A stretch of 64,000 bases of DNA from Algimonas arctica (GTDB lineage: Bacteria > Pseudomonadota > Alphaproteobacteria > Caulobacterales > Maricaulaceae). The position numbers and the translations under genes are program-made. Below the pieces are notes generated by a model, which saw only the letters and a list, made by a program, of their open reading frames with translations, ran no database searches and was not told the origin of the DNA. This document shows, piece after piece, positions 1 through 10,900 of the stretch. Every line of letters begins with the position of its first letter. Position 1 is the stretch's first letter. The DNA lies in assembly GCF_014652695.1 (NCBI RefSeq), contig NZ_BMZH01000001.1, positions 1 through 64,000 of the forward strand, given 5' to 3'.

Positions 1-101
1 AGCTGATCGTCCCAATCGCGATGGAAGAGAAGCTCCGCTTCGCCATCCGCGAAGGTGGCCGCACAGTCGGCGCCGGCGTGGTGTCAAAAATCACGGAGTA
101 G
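1..101 (+). CDS. tuf: Elongation factor Tu, C-terminal end (partial)
   Basis: Only the last 32 codons are inside the window, ending with TAG at 99-101. The readable peptide includes [16 protein letters not shown] followed by [13 protein letters not shown], the near-invariant C-terminus of bacterial EF-Tu domain III. EF-Tu delivers aminoacyl-tRNA to the ribosome as a GTP complex. The order tuf, tRNA-Trp, secE, nusG is the usual bacterial arrangement, which supports the call. The reading frame is set by the third base of the window; the gene starts upstream of it. Confidence 0.95.
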   Translation, partial: LIVPIAMEEKLRFAIREGGRTVGAGVVSKITE

Positions 102-119
102 GCCCGCAATAACTAGTGT

Positions 120-195
120 AGGGGTATAGCTCAGTTGGTAGAGCATCGGATTCCAAATCCGAGTGTCGAGGGTTCGAGTCCTTCTGCCCCTGCCA
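120..195 (+). tRNA. trnW: tRNA-Trp (anticodon CCA)
   Basis: A 76-nt cloverleaf can be drawn. The acceptor stem AGGGGTA pairs with TGCCCCT with one G-T pair, followed by discriminator G and an encoded CCA at 193-195. The anticodon stem TCGGA/TCCGA encloses the loop TTCCAAA, so the anticodon is CCA. The T arm carries GGTTCGAGTCC. Its place between tuf and secE is a common location for tRNA-Trp in Proteobacteria. Confidence 0.97.
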
Positions 196-294
196 CTTTC
201 TAACACGATCCGGAGCCGCTAGGGGTCCGGACCCAGGTGTCGCGGAGGTCGATTCGGCCTTCGCGTTTCGCCGTTTAAATAAGGGAACGCCCTA

Positions 295-546
295 ATGGCG
301 AAAGGCAAGTCAGCCACTCCGTCCAAGAAGGACGCCAAAGTGCCACCGAAAGTGTCACCGGCGACTTATTTGGCGCAAGTTCAGCAAGAGGGCCGCAAGG
401 TTGTCTGGCCGAGCTGGAAAGAAACTCGCCAGACGACCATCCTTGTGATGATCATGGTTGTCATTATGGGTCTCTTTTTCTTTGCGGTGGATTTCCTGAT
501 CGGCATTGTCGTGCCGTGGGTCTTGAATTTCGGGAGCGTCTCTTAA
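295..546 (+). CDS. secE: Preprotein translocase subunit SecE
   Basis: This 83-residue protein is the small essential subunit of the SecYEG channel in the inner membrane, where it clamps SecY. The N-terminal 25 residues are basic and Lys-rich. They are followed by the SecE core motif with GRKVVWPSWKET at about residues 33-44 and one hydrophobic segment at about 48-78. The single-TM length is the usual short form found outside enterobacteria. The stop codon overlaps the start of nusG in a TAATG junction at 544-548, so the two are translationally coupled. Confidence 0.96.
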   Translation: MAKGKSATPSKKDAKVPPKVSPATYLAQVQQEGRKVVWPSWKETRQTTILVMIMVVIMGLFFFAVDFLIGIVVPWVLNFGSVS

Positions 547-1088
547 TGGCTGCACAGTGGTATATCGTTCAGGCCTACTCGAACTTCGAGAAACGCGTGA
601 AAGAAACGCTCGAGCGCGACGCCGAGGAAAAAGGCTTGTCTCATTTGTTTGAGGAAGTTTTGGTTCCAACGGAAACCGTGATCGAAGTGCGCCGCGGCCG
701 TAAGGTTGAAAGCGAGCGCAAATTCTTTCCGGGTTATGTTCTGGTCAAGGTTGATCTGACCGATGAGGTCTATCACCTGATCGCGAATTCGCCGAAGGTC
801 ACAGGATTTCTTGGGGCGTCGAGCACGTCTAAAAAGCCTCGCCCTGTTCCGGATAAGGAAGTAGCACGGATCATCGGATCGCAGGAAGAGGGCGCCGTAG
901 CGGCCCGTCCGACGATCAGTTTCGAGATTGGTGAAATGATTAAAGTTGTCGATGGCCCGTTCCAGAGCTTCTCTGGCTCGGTCGAAAGTGTCGACGAAGA
1001 GGCCGCGCGCCTCAAGGTTCTTATTAATATCTTCGGGCAAGGTACGCCCGTTGAACTCGACTATTCGCAGGTTGAAAAAGAGAGCTAG
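546..1088 (+). CDS. nusG: Transcription termination/antitermination factor NusG
   Basis: The 180-residue protein binds RNA polymerase and modulates pausing, Rho termination and coupling to the ribosome. The N-terminal NGN domain starts AAQWYIVQAYSNFEKRV and contains FPGYVLVKV at about residues 62-70. The C-terminal KOW domain contains VVDGPFQSFSGSV at about 133-145. The ATG at 546 is chosen because it overlaps the secE stop and begins exactly at the conserved NusG N-terminus; a start further upstream would add residues not found in the family. Downstream lies a 120-bp leader before rplK. Confidence 0.96.
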   Translation: MAAQWYIVQAYSNFEKRVKETLERDAEEKGLSHLFEEVLVPTETVIEVRRGRKVESERKFFPGYVLVKVDLTDEVYHLIANSPKVTGFLGASSTSKKPRPVPDKEVARIIGSQEEGAVAARPTISFEIGEMIKVVDGPFQSFSGSVESVDEEAARLKVLINIFGQGTPVELDYSQVEKES

Positions 1089-1208
1089 CGCTCACGACCT
1101 GCAAATACTGACTGTGGGAGGGGCGGCTAAGTCCAGTCGATCCCAGCACCACGGTCTCCACACGCGCGACGGCAATCCTGCTCAGCGCAACCGCCATAGG
1201 AGTGGAAA

Positions 1209-1637
1209 ATGGCAAAGAAGATTAGCGGCTACATCAAGCTGACAATCCCCGCGGCTTCCGCGAACCCATCTCCGCCGCTCGGCCCTGCATTGGGTCAACG
1301 CGGCGTCAATATCATGGAATTCGCCAAGGCGTTTAACGCTAAGACCGAAGGCCTGGAAAAAGGCGTTCCAACGCCGACGATCATCACAGTTTACGGCGAT
1401 AAGTCGTTCTCTTTCGTGACGAAAACGGCGCCTGCCAGTTACTATCTGAAGAAAGCGGCGGGCAAAAAGTCCGGCGGTAAGCTTCCGGGTAGTGAGATTG
1501 GCGGGACTGTTACGCGCGCCCAGTGTCGCGAAATTGCAGAAGCCAAAATGGTTGATCTGTCCGCAAACGATCTGGATCAAGCCACCAAGATCATCGAGGG
1601 CTCTGCCCGGTCGATGGGTTACGAGGTGACGGAGTAG
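1209..1637 (+). CDS. rplK: 50S ribosomal protein L11
   Basis: The 142-residue protein binds the GTPase-associated region of 23S rRNA and takes part in factor binding and the stringent response. The N-terminal [20 protein letters not shown] and the C-terminal RNA-binding domain with [15 protein letters not shown] and SARSMGYEV are typical. A GGAGTGG ribosome-binding sequence precedes the ATG. rplA follows after 3 bp, forming the L11 operon. In other bacteria L1 binds the L11 leader and represses both; the 120-bp leader here is where such a site would lie, but I did not resolve it. Confidence 0.97.
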   Translation: MAKKISGYIKLTIPAASANPSPPLGPALGQRGVNIMEFAKAFNAKTEGLEKGVPTPTIITVYGDKSFSFVTKTAPASYYLKKAAGKKSGGKLPGSEIGGTVTRAQCREIAEAKMVDLSANDLDQATKIIEGSARSMGYEVTE

Positions 1638-1640
1638 ATC

Positions 1641-2333
1641 ATGACACATGCAAGCAAACGTATGAAAGCGGCTATGGCCACTTTCGATCGCGAAACGAAT
1701 TACAGCATCAAAGAGGCTGTTGAATTGGTTAAAGCCAATGCCAAAGCTAAATTTGACGAGACGATTGAAGTCGCGTTGAATCTCGGTGTTGATCCACGTC
1801 ACGCTGACCAAATGGTCCGTGGTGTTGCAAACCTGCCAAATGGCACAGGCCGCACCGTGCGCGTCGCTGTGTTCGCACGTGACGCCAAGGCTGATGAAGC
1901 CCGCGAAGCGGGTGCTGACATTGTTGGTGCGGAAGACTTGGCTGAAATGATTCAAAATGGCGATATGCCTTTTGATCGCGTTATCGCCACGCCTGACATG
2001 ATGCCGCTTGTCGGTCGTCTGGGTAAAGTCCTCGGCCCGAAAGGCATGATGCCAAACCCGAAAGTCGGGACTGTCACGCCAGACGTTGCCAAAGCTGTTC
2101 GCGATTCCAAAGGTGGAGCGGTCGAGTATCGCGCCGAGAAAACCGGGATTGTTCACGCCGGCGTTGGCAAAGCCAGCTTCGATGCGGATAAGCTAGAAGA
2201 AAATGTCAATTTTCTTCTCTCGAAAATCCAACGTGAGCGTCCATCTGGCGCGAAAGGCACGTTTATCAAACGCGTCACGCTCAGCTCAACAATGGGCCCT
2301 GGCGTCAAGATCAATGCAGCCGATATTGGCTAA
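1641..2333 (+). CDS. rplA: 50S ribosomal protein L1
   Basis: The 230-residue protein forms the L1 stalk of the large subunit and moves deacylated tRNA; in many bacteria it also represses its own operon. The sequence has the family signature around [18 protein letters not shown] at about residues 122-139, followed by GTVTPDV, and ends with an ordinary C-terminus ([15 protein letters not shown]). The ATG at 1641 lies 3 bp after the rplK stop. The length matches the usual 225-235 residues. A strong hairpin follows immediately, before rplJ. Confidence 0.97.
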   Translation: MTHASKRMKAAMATFDRETNYSIKEAVELVKANAKAKFDETIEVALNLGVDPRHADQMVRGVANLPNGTGRTVRVAVFARDAKADEAREAGADIVGAEDLAEMIQNGDMPFDRVIATPDMMPLVGRLGKVLGPKGMMPNPKVGTVTPDVAKAVRDSKGGAVEYRAEKTGIVHAGVGKASFDADKLEENVNFLLSKIQRERPSGAKGTFIKRVTLSSTMGPGVKINAADIG

Positions 2334-2341
2334 TTAGGAAT

Positions 2342-2365
2342 TTCGGCGAGGTTTTCCTCGCCGAA
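2342..2365 (+). promoter_or_regulatory. Hairpin in the rplA-rplJ leader region
   Basis: TTCGGCGAGG and CCTCGCCGAA form a perfect 10-bp stem around a TTTT loop just after rplA. No T-run follows, so it looks more like an attenuator or processing hairpin than a full terminator. The 248-bp gap that follows (2334-2581) holds no gene. By analogy with the L10 leader of other bacteria it probably contains the autoregulatory binding site for the L10(L12) complex; I did not draw that structure. Confidence 0.55.
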
Positions 2366-2581
2366 TAGACTGTCCGAGACCGCCGGTGATCCCATTTGGG
2401 GTCATAATTCCAGCGCAGACAGAGCGACAACTATTCTAAGTGGGGTTTCCCCGCGCCGAGTGGGTTCGAGCTTTGGGACAGAGAAGCGCTGGTTGCTTCG
2501 TCGCTCCCTGAGTGATGTTGCAACGGGCACCCCAGAGGGGTTTGGCAATGATGCTAAGCCTCGCAACAACGGAGACCGCAA

Positions 2582-3097
2582 ATGGATCGCACTCAAAAAG
2601 CGGCTGCTGTCGAAGAGCTGAAAAGCATCTTCGCGGAAGCCGGATCCGTGGTTATGGCTGAATTTTCAGGCATGACTGTTGCGGAAATGACGGACCTGCG
2701 TGCTAAGCTCAGAGAGCAAGGCGCAACGATCCGCGTTGTAAAGAACCGCCTGGCGACGATCGCCATGAAAGACCAGCCTTTTGAAGGCGCCGGTACAATG
2801 TTCAAAGGTCCTGTGGCAATTGCCTGGGCTGAAGACATGATCAGCGCTCCGAAAGTCACTGTTGAGTTTGCTAAGAACTCGAAAGCTTTCAAGATCATCG
2901 GCGGGTTCATGGGCGAAGAGATTTTCGATTCTTCTGGAATCGATGCTTTGTCCAAACTGCCGTCCCGCGAGGAGTTGATTTCGATGGCCGCACAGCGTCT
3001 GCTGAGCCAAGCTACGAACATCACTTCCGCCCTCATGTCACCCGGTCGGAGCCTGTCAGGCGCGATCGCGACAATCGAGGAAAAGGCAGCAGCGTAA
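2582..3097 (+). CDS. rplJ: 50S ribosomal protein L10
   Basis: The 171-residue protein anchors the L7/L12 dimers to the ribosome stalk base. The N-terminus MDRTQKAAAVEELKSIFAEA and the RNA-binding segment with TIRVVKNRLA are typical of L10. The C-terminal helix (about residues 135-170), which binds L12 dimers, is present. The ATG follows GGAGACCGCAA. The gene is followed by rplL after 87 bp, the standard pair. Confidence 0.96.
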   Translation: MDRTQKAAAVEELKSIFAEAGSVVMAEFSGMTVAEMTDLRAKLREQGATIRVVKNRLATIAMKDQPFEGAGTMFKGPVAIAWAEDMISAPKVTVEFAKNSKAFKIIGGFMGEEIFDSSGIDALSKLPSREELISMAAQRLLSQATNITSALMSPGRSLSGAIATIEEKAAA

Positions 3098-3184
3098 CTC
3101 TTTACGACAACATTCTCGCAAAACTCGAACCAACCCGCCCTTACGGAACTTTCTGTCGGGGCAATAAACTCAAGGAACTACATC

Positions 3185-3553
3185 ATGGCTGATGTTAAAA
3201 AACTTGCTGAAGAGCTCGTCAAGCTGACGATCTTGGAAGCCAAAGAGCTGAACGACATCCTTAAAGATGAGTACGGCATCGAACCAGCAGCTGCGGCTGT
3301 TATGGCTGGCCCAGCAGGCGCTGCGGCGGCTGAAGAAGAAAAGACTGATTTCGACGTCGTTATGACATCGTTCGGTGGCAACAAGATTTCCGTGATTAAG
3401 GAAGTCCGCGCCATCACAGGTCTTGGCCTCAAAGAAGCCAAAGAACTTGTCGAATCTGCTCCTAAAGCCGTCAAAGAAGGCGTGCCTGAAGCTGAAGCAA
3501 ACGACATTAAAGAGAAGCTGGAAGCTGCCGGCGCAACGGTCGAACTCAAGTAG
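3185..3553 (+). CDS. rplL: 50S ribosomal protein L7/L12
   Basis: The 122-residue stalk protein recruits translation GTPases. It has the three usual parts: an N-terminal dimerisation helix pair (about residues 1-32), an Ala-rich hinge ([18 protein letters not shown] at about 35-52), and the compact C-terminal domain with [15 protein letters not shown] and ending GATVELK. An AAGGAAC Shine-Dalgarno sequence precedes the ATG. A stable hairpin follows at 3572-3600 before rpoB. Confidence 0.97.
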   Translation: MADVKKLAEELVKLTILEAKELNDILKDEYGIEPAAAAVMAGPAGAAAAEEEKTDFDVVMTSFGGNKISVIKEVRAITGLGLKEAKELVESAPKAVKEGVPEAEANDIKEKLEAAGATVELK

Positions 3554-3571
3554 TTCAACCTATGCTCTTTT

Positions 3572-3600
3572 GTTCGCGGGTCCGTTTCGGACTCGCGAAC
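3572..3600 (+). promoter_or_regulatory. rplL-rpoB intergenic hairpin (attenuator-like)
   Basis: GTTCGCGGGTCCG pairs with CGGACTCGCGAAC over 13 positions (one G-T pair) around a TTT loop, with no long T-run afterwards. Hairpins between rplL and rpoB act as partial terminators or RNase III sites in Escherichia coli and lower rpoB expression relative to rplL. The position and shape agree with such a role, which is an inference here. Confidence 0.6.
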
Positions 3601-3741
3601 ACCTCCGATGGTCTGGGGAGGTAAAACACCCGTCCACACTGGCGTCCGGTCGCCAGTCTAATCCGAACCGGACTAATTTTGACCGGCGTTTTGGGGCTGC
3701 AGCCCAAAATGTCTGGCCGCGACTGACGAAGGGTGTCTTTG

Positions 3742-6700
3742 ATGTCACTGACCTTTACCGGCAAGAAACGTATTCGTAAAAGCTTCGGGCGTATTCCCGA
3801 AGCCGCCTCTATGCCTAATTTGATTGAGGTGCAGAAAAGCTCCTACGATCACTTCCTCCAGAAAGATATCGACGCGGGCGACCGCGCGAAGGATCAGGGG
3901 ATTAACGGCGTTTTCAACTCTGTCTTCCCCGTGCGCGACTTTTCTGACCGCGCCGTTCTGGAGTATGTCTCATTCGTCTTCGAACCGCCAAAGTTCGACG
4001 AAGAAGAATGCCAGCAACGCGACATCACTTTTGCGGCTCCGCTGAAAGTGAAAATGCGTCTCGTCGTATTTGATATCGACGATGATACAGGCGCGCGTTC
4101 TGTCAAGGACATCAAAGAGCAAGACGTCTATATGGGCGATATCCCGCTCATGACCGACAAAGGGACGTTCATCGTGAACGGCACCGAGCGCGTGATCGTG
4201 TCGCAAATGCACCGTTCACCGGGTGTGTTCTTTGACCATGACAAAGGTAAATCCCACAGCTCAGGGAAGTTCCTATTCTCGGCACGGATCATTCCATACC
4301 GTGGCTCTTGGCTCGACTTTGAATTCGATCACAAAGATATTCTGTTTGCGCGGATTGACCGTCGCCGGAAACTTCCTGCCACGACCGTGCTTTATGCACT
4401 GGGCATGACGCGCGAAGAAATTCTCGAAGAATATTACGAAGCTGTCGAATTTAAACGCGACGCGAAAAAGGGCGGTTGGACCCGTGCCTTTGATCCAGAA
4501 GAATATCGCGGAGCGAAGCTCCAGCGTGATCTGGTTGACGCGGCGACAGGTGAAGTTGTGGCTCCATTGGGCCGCAAGCTGACCAAACGCGGTGCGAAGA
4601 AACTCGCGGATGATGGCGTGAAACACGTGCTGATTTCTGACTTTGAAATGTCCGAGCGCTTCGTCGCCGAAGACATTGTGAATATGAAGACGGGTCAAAT
4701 CTACGCGGAAGCGGGTGATGAGTTGTCCGAAGACGCGATGGAGCAGATCAATGAAGCCGGTGTTGGCGAATTGTCTGTCCTGAACATCGATCACATCAAT
4801 GTCGGTCCTTATATCCGCAACACATTGGCCGCCGATAAGAACGATAGCCGCGAAGGTGCGCTGGTTGATATTTATCGCGTCATGCGTCCGGGTGAGCCAC
4901 CTACGGCAGAAGCCGCAGAAGATCTGTTTAACTCGCTTTTCTTTGATCAGGAACGCTATGACCTTTCGGCTGTTGGCCGGGTCAAAATGAACTTGCGCAT
5001 GGAACTCGATGCCGAACCTGAAATGCGTGTTTTGCGCAAAGAAGATATCTTGGCTGTCGTCGATACGCTTGTGAAGCTCAAAGACGGCTTCGGTTCGATT
5101 GATGATATTGATAACCTCGGCAATCGCCGGGTTCGCTCTGTCGGTGAGTTGATGCAGAACCAATACCGTATTGGTCTTCTGCGTATGGAACGTGCGATTA
5201 AAGAACGGATGCAGTCGGTCGATATTGAGACCGTTATGCCGCATGATTTGATTAATGCGAAACCGGCCGCCGCTGTGGTGCGTGAATTCTTCGGCTCTTC
5301 GCAGTTGTCACAATTTATGGACCAAACGAACCCGTTGTCAGAGATTACGCATAAGCGTCGTCTCTCAGCGCTTGGCCCCGGTGGTTTGACCCGTGAACGC
5401 GCTGGCTTTGAAGTCCGTGATGTTCACCCGACCCACTATGGTCGGATTTGTCCAATTGAAACACCAGAAGGCCCGAACATCGGCCTGATCAACTCATTGG
5501 CGACCCATGCGCGTGTCAACGAATATGGCTTTATCGAAAGTCCGTATCGTGTGGTGAAAGACGGCAAGTTACAGGATAAAGTCCAGTATCTGTCGGCGAT
5601 GGAAGAGGCTCGCTATATTGTTGCGCAGGCCAATGCCAAAGTCTCCGAAGACGGCGAGTTGATGGATGAATTCACGACCTGCCGCGCGAATGGCGAAGTC
5701 ATTCAAGCGTCACGGGATGAAATCGATTTCATCGACGTGTCTCCGAAACAGCTCGTGTCTGTTGCGGCGGCGTTGATCCCATTCTTGGAAAATGACGATG
5801 CGAACCGGGCCTTGATGGGTTCGAACATGATGCGTCAGGCCGTGCCATTGCTGAAGGCGGAAGCGCCCTTGGTCGGGACCGGCATGGAAGGGATTGTGGC
5901 TGTTGATTCAGGTGCGACCGTGACAGCCAAGCGCGACGGTATCGTCGAGCAGGTTGACGCGAAACGCATTGTTGTTCGTGCCGATAAGGAAAAGGATTTA
6001 TCCAAGTCCGGCGTCGACATCTACAACTTGCTGAAATTCCAGCGCTCAAACCAGTCGACCTGCATCAACCAACGTCCGTTGGTCAAAGTGGGTGATGAGG
6101 TCAAAGTCGGCGATATTATTGCTGATGGCCCCTCAACAGAGCTCGGTGAATTGGCACTTGGTAAGAACGTGCTTGTCGCGTTTATGCCGTGGAATGGCTA
6201 CAATTTCGAAGACTCGATCTTGATCTCAGAACGTATCGTGCGCGACGATGTCTATACATCGCTTCACATCGAGGAATTCTCGGTCATGGCGCGTGATACG
6301 AAGCTCGGCCCTGAAGATATTACCCGCGATATTCCAAACGTCGGCGAAGAAAGCCTACGCAACTTGGACGAAGCCGGGATCGTCGCCGTTGGCGCCGAAG
6401 TTCATGCCGGCGATATCCTCGTCGGTAAGGTCACACCAAAAGGCGAAAGCCCGATGACTCCAGAAGAAAAACTTCTGCGTGCCATCTTTGGTGAAAAAGC
6501 GTCTGACGTTCGCGATACATCGCTGAAGCTCCCACCGGGTGCGTCTGGGACTGTCGTGGAAGTCCGTGTCTTTAACCGTCAAGGCGTCGAAAAAGACGAG
6601 CGCGCGATGCAAATCGAGCGTGAGGAAATCGAAAGCCTTGGGAAAGACCGTGATGATGAGCTGACCATTTTGGAACGCTCTGTTTACGCGTCGGTTCGTA

Positions 6701-7824
6701 CGGTTCTCATGGGTAAGAGCGCTGTCTCTGGTCCGCGTGGGTTCAAAAAAGGTCCGATCACCGATGAGACGCTGGACGAAGTTCCGCGTTCTGATTGGTG
6801 GCGCATCGGTCTGGACGACGAAAAGGCCATTGGTGAGCTGGAAGCTCTGAAGTCGCAGTATGACACATCGAAAGCGCGTCTTGATGCGCGCTTTGATGAC
6901 AAGGTCGACAAGCTGCAACGTGGCGATGATCTGCCTCCGGGTGTGATGAAGATGGTCAAAGTCTTTGTTGCCGTGAAGCGTAAGCTTCAGCCGGGTGATA
7001 AAATGGCCGGTCGTCACGGTAACAAGGGTGTCATCTCCAAGATCAATCCGATCGAAGACATGCCGTTCCTGCCAAACGGTCAAGCTGTTGACATCGTGTT
7101 GAACCCGCTCGGCGTTCCATCGCGGATGAACGTGGGTCAAATTCTGGAAACGCACCTTGGTTGGGCATGTGCCGGTATTGGCGACATGATCAACGAGGCG
7201 TTGGAAGTGTATAAAGAGGACGGTAATGTTACCGCGCTTCGTGAAGCAGTCCAACACGGCTACGGCGATGACATCACCCTGCCACGTAAGAATGATGAAC
7301 TTATTGAGCTTGCGGGCAACGTCATACGCGGTGTTCCTATCGCAACGCCTGTCTTTGACGGTGCGCGCGAGCCGGATATCGTCACGATGCTTGAAAAAGC
7401 GGGTCTGCACAGTTCCGGTCAGGTCACATTGCATGATGGTCGGACGGGTGATCAGTTCACACGTCAGGTCACAGTCGGCTACAAGTACCTGCTCAAACTG
7501 CATCACTTGGTGGATGACAAAATCCACGCGCGGAGCATTGGACCATACTCGCTCGTCACACAGCAGCCGCTGGGTGGTAAAGCACAGTTCGGTGGCCAGC
7601 GCTTTGGTGAGATGGAAGTCTGGGCCCTGGAAGCTTACGGCGCCGCTTACACCTTGCAGGAAATGCTGACCGTCAAGTCGGATGATGTCGCGGGTCGGAC
7701 GAAAGTCTATGAGTCGATCGTTCGCGGTGATGACAGTTTCGAGGCCGGTATTCCGGAGAGCTTTAACGTTCTCGTCAAGGAAATTCGCTCACTCGGTCTG
7801 AACATCGAGCTGACAAACGGCTAA
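3742..7824 (+). CDS. rpoB: RNA polymerase subunit beta
   Basis: The 1360-residue beta subunit forms half of the active-site cleft and the rifampicin pocket. The rifampicin region reads [18 protein letters not shown], then [20 protein letters not shown], with no known resistance substitution visible. Further signatures are [41 protein letters not shown] and the C-terminal [21 protein letters not shown] chose the ATG at 3742 rather than the in-frame GTG at 3733 because GAAGGG lies 8 bp before the ATG and [16 protein letters not shown] is the conserved N-terminus. rpoC follows. Confidence 0.97.
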   Translation: MSLTFTGKKRIRKSFGRIPEAASMPNLIEVQKSSYDHFLQKDIDAGDRAKDQGINGVFNSVFPVRDFSDRAVLEYVSFVFEPPKFDEEECQQRDITFAAPLKVKMRLVVFDIDDDTGARSVKDIKEQDVYMGDIPLMTDKGTFIVNGTERVIVSQMHRSPGVFFDHDKGKSHSSGKFLFSARIIPYRGSWLDFEFDHKDILFARIDRRRKLPATTVLYALGMTREEILEEYYEAVEFKRDAKKGGWTRAFDPEEYRGAKLQRDLVDAATGEVVAPLGRKLTKRGAKKLADDGVKHVLISDFEMSERFVAEDIVNMKTGQIYAEAGDELSEDAMEQINEAGVGELSVLNIDHINVGPYIRNTLAADKNDSREGALVDIYRVMRPGEPPTAEAAEDLFNSLFFDQERYDLSAVGRVKMNLRMELDAEPEMRVLRKEDILAVVDTLVKLKDGFGSIDDIDNLGNRRVRSVGELMQNQYRIGLLRMERAIKERMQSVDIETVMPHDLINAKPAAAVVREFFGSSQLSQFMDQTNPLSEITHKRRLSALGPGGLTRERAGFEVRDVHPTHYGRICPIETPEGPNIGLINSLATHARVNEYGFIESPYRVVKDGKLQDKVQYLSAMEEARYIVAQANAKVSEDGELMDEFTTCRANGEVIQASRDEIDFIDVSPKQLVSVAAALIPFLENDDANRALMGSNMMRQAVPLLKAEAPLVGTGMEGIVAVDSGATVTAKRDGIVEQVDAKRIVVRADKEKDLSKSGVDIYNLLKFQRSNQSTCINQRPLVKVGDEVKVGDIIADGPSTELGELALGKNVLVAFMPWNGYNFEDSILISERIVRDDVYTSLHIEEFSVMARDTKLGPEDITRDIPNVGEESLRNLDEAGIVAVGAEVHAGDILVGKVTPKGESPMTPEEKLLRAIFGEKASDVRDTSLKLPPGASGTVVEVRVFNRQGVEKDERAMQIEREEIESLGKDRDDELTILERSVYASVRTVLMGKSAVSGPRGFKKGPITDETLDEVPRSDWWRIGLDDEKAIGELEALKSQYDTSKARLDARFDDKVDKLQRGDDLPPGVMKMVKVFVAVKRKLQPGDKMAGRHGNKGVISKINPIEDMPFLPNGQAVDIVLNPLGVPSRMNVGQILETHLGWACAGIGDMINEALEVYKEDGNVTALREAVQHGYGDDITLPRKNDELIELAGNVIRGVPIATPVFDGAREPDIVTMLEKAGLHSSGQVTLHDGRTGDQFTRQVTVGYKYLLKLHHLVDDKIHARSIGPYSLVTQQPLGGKAQFGGQRFGEMEVWALEAYGAAYTLQEMLTVKSDDVAGRTKVYESIVRGDDSFEAGIPESFNVLVKEIRSLGLNIELTNG

Positions 7825-7835
7825 TTAGTATTGCT

Positions 7836-7862
7836 GCGCGCGAAGCCACAGGCTTCGCGCGC
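7836..7862 (+). promoter_or_regulatory. rpoB-rpoC intergenic hairpin
   Basis: GCGCGCGAAGCC and GGCTTCGCGCGC make a perfect 12-bp GC-rich stem with an ACA loop. It is followed by GCGCACTTTATTTC, a weak T-tract. It could be a leaky terminator or an mRNA-processing site; complete termination is unlikely because rpoC has no other evident promoter in the 108-bp gap. Confidence 0.55.
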
Positions 7863-7932
7863 GCACTTTATTTCTAGTGGCTCGCCACTGTCCCGGACGC
7901 GGGATGGCTAAGCCCAAAACAAAGGACGTCCC

Positions 7933-10900
7933 ATGAACCAAGAGGTCATGAACATCTTCAATCCGGCACAAGAAGGTCCATCCTTCGACCGGATCCGTAT
8001 TTCCCTGGCGTCCCCTGAGAAGATTCTCAGCTGGTCATTTGGTGAAATCAAGAAGCCAGAAACCATTAACTACCGGACTTTCAAACCAGAGAAAGACGGC
8101 CTGTTCTGTGCGCGTATCTTTGGTCCTGTCAAAGATTACGAATGTCTCTGCGGCAAATATAAGCGCATGAAATATAAAGGCGTCGTTTGCGAGAAATGTG
8201 GCGTTGAAGTCACTGTCACCCGCGTGCGTCGTGAACGCATGGGTCACATCGAACTGGCTGCGCCTGTTGCGCACATCTGGTTCTTGAAATCTCTGCCATC
8301 GCGCATTTCGACCATGCTCAACATGACGCTCAAAGAAGTGGAGCGCGTGCTCTATTTTGAAAGCTATGTCGTCACCGAGCCGGGCCTGACATCTTTGGAC
8401 GAGCGTCAAATCTTGTCCGAAGACGAATATCTCGACGCCCAAGCCGAATTTGGCGAAGATAGCTTTACCGCCGGTATCGGCGCAGAAGCTGTGCGCGAAA
8501 TGCTGGGTGATCTGGACCTTGATGCCGAAATCGAACGCACGCGTTTTGATATGACGGAAACGGGTTCTGAGTTGAAACTCAAGAAACTGTCCAAGCGCCT
8601 TAAATTGCTCGAGAGCTTCAAGAAATCTGGCAACCGTCCGGAATGGATGGTTCTCACCATCGTTCCCGTCATCCCGCCAGAGCTGCGCCCGCTTGTGCCT
8701 TTGGATGGCGGCCGTTTTGCGACGTCGGATCTGAATGATCTTTATCGCCGGGTCATCAACCGCAACAATCGCCTGAAACGCCTCATCGAGCTTCGCGCAC
8801 CGGACATCATCATCCGCAACGAAAAGCGGATGTTGCAAGAATCTGTCGATGCTCTGTTTGACAATGGCCGTCGGGGCCGGACCATCACAGGCGCGAATAA
8901 GCGTCCGTTGAAATCCATGTCCGACATGCTCAAGGGTAAACAGGGTCGCTTCCGTCAAAACTTGCTCGGTAAGCGCGTTGACTATTCCGGTCGTTCCGTG
9001 ATCGTGGTTGGACCAGAGCTGAAACTGCACGAATGTGGTCTGCCAAAGAAAATGGCGCTGGAGCTATTCAAGCCGTTTATCTACTCGCGTCTCGACGCCA
9101 AGGGTCTGTCTGGCACTGTCAAACAGTCCAAGAAATTGGTTGAGAAGGAACGTCCTGAAATTTGGGATATTCTTGACGAAGTCATTCGCGAACACCCAGT
9201 TCTGTTGAACCGGGCCCCAACTTTGCACCGTTTGGGCATCCAAGCGTTTGAACCGAAACTGACCGAAGGGAAGGCGATCCGTCTTCACCCGCTCGTCTGT
9301 GCTGCGTTCAACGCCGACTTTGATGGCGACCAAATGGCCGTTCACGTCCCGTTGTCGATTGAAGCACAGCTGGAAGCGCGCGTCCTGATGATGTCGACTA
9401 ACAACATCCTGTCGCCAGCCAATGGTAAACCGATCATCGTGCCGTCGCAGGATATCGTTTTGGGCCTCTACTACATGTCCCTGATGCGTGACGGCGAAAC
9501 CGGTGAAGGCATGATGTTTGCCGATGTCGCCGAAGTCGAAGCCGCATTGGACAATAAGGTCGTGACCTTGCACGCCAAAGTGAAGGGCCGTTTCCCGGTC
9601 ACTCACGAAGACGGCACCACTACAATGGAAGTCGCAGAAACCACGCCGGGTCGTTTGAAACTCGGTGAATTCCTGCCACGTCATCACAACATTCCGTTCT
9701 CCGTCATCAACAAAGAGCTGACGAAAAAGGAAATTGGTAAGCTGATCGACATCGTCTACCGCCACGGCGGCCAGAAGGCGACGGTGATCTTTGCCGATAA
9801 GATGATGGGTCTTGGTTTTGCGGAAGCGGCTAAAGCGGGTATCTCGTTCGGTAAGGATGACATGATCATCCCTGAGACGAAATATACGCTGGTCGCGGAA
9901 ACGCATGAATTGGTTCAAGACTTCGAACAGCAATATGCGGACGGCCTGATCACTAAGGGTGAAAAGTACAACAAGGTTGTCGACGCTTGGTCCAAATGTA
10001 CGGACAAAGTGGCGGATGCGATGATGGACGAGGCTGCTAAGCCCCGGAAAATCATCAACTCGATCTTTATGATGGCCGAGTCTGGCGCTCGCGGTTCTAA
10101 GAACCAGATGAAACAGCTTGCTGGGATGCGGGGCCTGATGGCCAAGCCGTCCGGTGAGATCATCGAGACGCCGATTACGGCGAACTTTAAAGAAGGCCTC
10201 ACCGTGATGGACTACTTTAACTCCACCCACGGGGCCCGGAAGGGTCTTGCGGATACGGCGTTGAAGACAGCCAACTCGGGTTATCTGACCCGTCGTCTCG
10301 TTGATGTGGCACAAGACTGTATCGTCACAGAACAGGATTGCGGCACTGAAGCGGGTATCGAGATCAAACCGGTTGTCGATGGCGGTGACGTTGTTGTCTC
10401 GCTTGGCGAACGTATCTTGGGCCGTGTCCTGTCGGAAGACATGCACGATCCACGTACCGGCGATCTCATGTTCCCCGCCAATACATATATTGACGAAGAC
10501 AAGATGCTGATCGTGGACGAAGGCGGCGCTGCCGATATTCGTGTGCGTTCGCCTCTGACGTGCGAAACGATTACGGGCATTTGCGCGACCTGTTACGGTC
10601 GTGATCTCGCGCGCGGGACCAAGGTCAATATGGGCGAAGCCGTCGGCGTTATTGCGGCGCAGTCCATTGGCGAACCGGGTACGCAGCTTACGATGCGGAC
10701 GTTCCACATCGGCGGGACAGCCTCTGTTGCGGATAAATCCGTGATCGAAGCGGTCAATGAAGGCCGGATCAAATATGACGAAAAAGACGTCATCGAGACC
10801 GACAATGGCTTCATTGTCAATGTCCGCAAACTTGAGTTCGAAGTCGTGAATACCGACGGTAAAACGCTCGAAATCCACAAGGTTGATTTCGGGTCGCGGA

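Noticed and set aside
3733-3741. GTG at 3733 as rpoB start
   Set aside because: The GAAGGG ribosome-binding sequence is 8 bp before ATG 3742 and overlaps the GTG, and the conserved N-terminus begins at the ATG.
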